From NCBI RefSeq assembly GCF_000315915.1, contig NC_020189.1:124001-188000 (forward strand): 64,000 nt of DNA, read 5' to 3'. The number at the start of each line of letters is the position of its first letter. Within the stretch, counting starts at the first letter, position 1. The position numbers and the translations under genes were made by a program. Below are positions 62,823 to 64,000 of the stretch, in pieces. The stretch comes from Henningerozyma blattae CBS 6284 (Eukaryota > Ascomycota > Saccharomycetes > Saccharomycetales > Saccharomycetaceae). The notes under the pieces are model-generated. The model saw only the letters and a list, made by a program, of their open reading frames with translations. It was not told where the DNA came from and did not search any database.

Positions 62823-63731
62823 ATGATGACCAGTACTAGTACCAACCCAGAAGAAGATCAATATCTACAGTTATGTAGAAGGATTATCGAAGAAGGCGAA
62901 TCAAGACCAGATAGAACAGGAACTGGGACTCTATCGCTTTTTGCCCCACCTCAACTCAGGTTTGATCTTTCTAATGATACTTTCCCTCTACTGACTACTA
63001 AACGTGTTTTTACAAAAGGTATTATATTAGAGTTATTATGGTTTATTAATGGTTGTACGGATGGTAAAAAATTATCTGATAAAGGTGTTAAAATTTGGGA
63101 AGGAAATGGATCTCGTGAGTATTTAGATAGTCTAGGGTTGACTGATCGTCGTGAAGGTGATCTAGGCCCTGTTTATGGATTCCAATGGCGTCATTTTGGT
63201 GCTGAGTATAAAACATGTGACGACGATTATTCCAACAAAGGTGTTGACCAATTGGCAGAAATCATCGACAAGATTAAAAATAAACCTTATGATCGCCGTA
63301 TCATTCTAAGTGCATGGAATCCACCAGATTTTCCTCAGATGGCTTTGCCGCCATGTCACGTATTAGCTCAATTTTATGTTAGTTTTCCAACCAACTCAAA
63401 GAAGCCACGTTTATCTTGCCAATTATACCAACGTTCATGTGATATGGGCCTTGGTGTTCCATTTAATATTGCTTCTTATGCATTATTAACCAAAATGCTG
63501 GCTCATGTATGTGATATGGAAGCTGGAGAATTTATACATACTATGGGTGATGCTCATGTTTATAAAGATCACATTTCTGCTCTTGAAGAACAAATAGCAA
63601 GAGAGCCAAAGAAATTTCCAAAGTTAAGAATAACACGAGATGTAAAAGATCTTGATGACTTCAAATATGAAGATTTTGTCATCGAAGATTATCATCCTCA
63701 TGCCAAAATTCAAATGAAAATGAGTGTATAA
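62823..63731 (+). CDS. CDC21: Thymidylate synthase
   Basis: This enzyme methylates dUMP to dTMP with 5,10-methylene-tetrahydrofolate, the sole de novo route. The 302 residues match the 304 of S. cerevisiae. The catalytic cysteine is Cys178 in [29 protein letters not shown] (phosphate-binding Arg) lies near 28-40. [17 protein letters not shown] follows. The dUMP site [20 protein letters not shown] is near 202-221, and [13 protein letters not shown] closes the pocket. The C-terminal IQMKMSV is the mobile folate-closing tail. ATG at 62823 is doubled (ATGATG); the second could be used. It is convergent with a partial gene at the window edge. Confidence 0.99.
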   Translation: MMTSTSTNPEEDQYLQLCRRIIEEGESRPDRTGTGTLSLFAPPQLRFDLSNDTFPLLTTKRVFTKGIILELLWFINGCTDGKKLSDKGVKIWEGNGSREYLDSLGLTDRREGDLGPVYGFQWRHFGAEYKTCDDDYSNKGVDQLAEIIDKIKNKPYDRRIILSAWNPPDFPQMALPPCHVLAQFYVSFPTNSKKPRLSCQLYQRSCDMGLGVPFNIASYALLTKMLAHVCDMEAGEFIHTMGDAHVYKDHISALEEQIAREPKKFPKLRITRDVKDLDDFKYEDFVIEDYHPHAKIQMKMSV

Positions 63732-63914
63732 AAATGACTAATGAATGGATTTATAAACGAATGCTTTTTGTTAGTATCATTGATATATTTTTTTAGGTGA
63801 ATAACTATAAATTAATGGATCAATATATAAACGGATATAAATAAATAGAAAAGAAAAAAATTCTTCATTGCCTATCTATGTTCTTAATTTGGCTATTAAC
63901 AAGCGGAAGTCTGA

Positions 63915-64000
63915 TTATTTTTCAGTACTTTTTTTCTTTTGTGTTCTATAAGTTTTTGGCTTACTAATAGGCGTTCCTAACATATCAAGACATTGTAAAT
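63915..64000 (-). CDS. C-terminal end of a convergent gene, possibly SGO1
   Basis: An open minus-strand frame enters from the right edge at base 63998 and ends at TAA 63915, giving LQCLDMLGTPISKPKTYRTQ then KKKSTEK. The basic tail is too short to identify. In S. cerevisiae SGO1 (shugoshin) lies convergently beside CDC21, so SGO1 is the expected gene by synteny alone. Confidence 0.3.
   Translation of the reverse strand, partial: LQCLDMLGTPISKPKTYRTQKKKSTEK

Overview
The window comes from the nuclear genome of a budding yeast of the family Saccharomycetaceae. It is AT-rich and intron-poor, every gene is single-exon, and nearly every gene has a recognisable Saccharomyces cerevisiae counterpart. 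Genes that lie on different S. cerevisiae chromosomes are interleaved here in a consistent order: the chromosome XV series SNX3, HAP5, PRT1, PRE10, PIP2, GPB1, NDD1, NUD1 and the chromosome I series PTA1, GCV3, OAF1, ACS1, GPB2. Many expected neighbours are missing (VTS1, PDE2, FLC2, MRS6, CDC24). This fits a post-whole-genome-duplication lineage that resolved its duplicates differently from S. cerevisiae, such as Naumovozyma, Kazachstania, Tetrapisispora or Vanderwaltozyma. The species itself cannot be named from the sequence.

Layout. 0-4 kb: the N-terminal part of an F-BAR protein, SNX3, and HAP5 inside a striking GC-rich, minisatellite-studded island. 4-14 kb: PTA1, an OYE-type reductase, GCV3, PRT1 and PRE10. 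14-31 kb: an Oaf1/Pip2-type zinc-cluster regulator, an unrecognised coiled-coil gene with a probable homopolymer frameshift, ACS1, a Gpb1/Gpb2 kelch gene whose last kelch segment is out of frame, and NDD1. 31-40 kb: NUD1, PRP4 and NCR1. 40-49 kb: a gene-poor stretch with one tRNA-Gly(GCC), degenerate duplicated sequence and a large Sed1-like GPI wall protein; it coincides with a synteny break. 49-64 kb: BET2, DPB2, a tandem pair of unrecognised tail-anchored proteins, an NBP1-like gene, VPS4, PDP3, CDC21 and the last codons of a convergent gene.

Themes. Acetyl-CoA and fatty-acid regulation (ACS1, Oaf1/Pip2-like), the HAP respiratory regulator and sterol trafficking (NCR1) sit beside cell-cycle genes (NDD1, NUD1, DPB2, NBP1-like, CDC21). 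Several of the latter carry MluI-type ACGCGT boxes 150-220 bp upstream of the start codon. Other promoter motifs fit their genes: PACE before PRE10, RRPE before PRT1, paired TGACTC before GCV3, and two near-consensus CSREs before ACS1.

Most novel-looking items: the tandem tail-anchored paralogues at 53.4-55.6 kb, the HAP5-centred GC island, the two apparent homopolymer frameshifts, and the repeat-built wall protein. All identifications rest on reading the sequence against remembered family features; no database search was possible.
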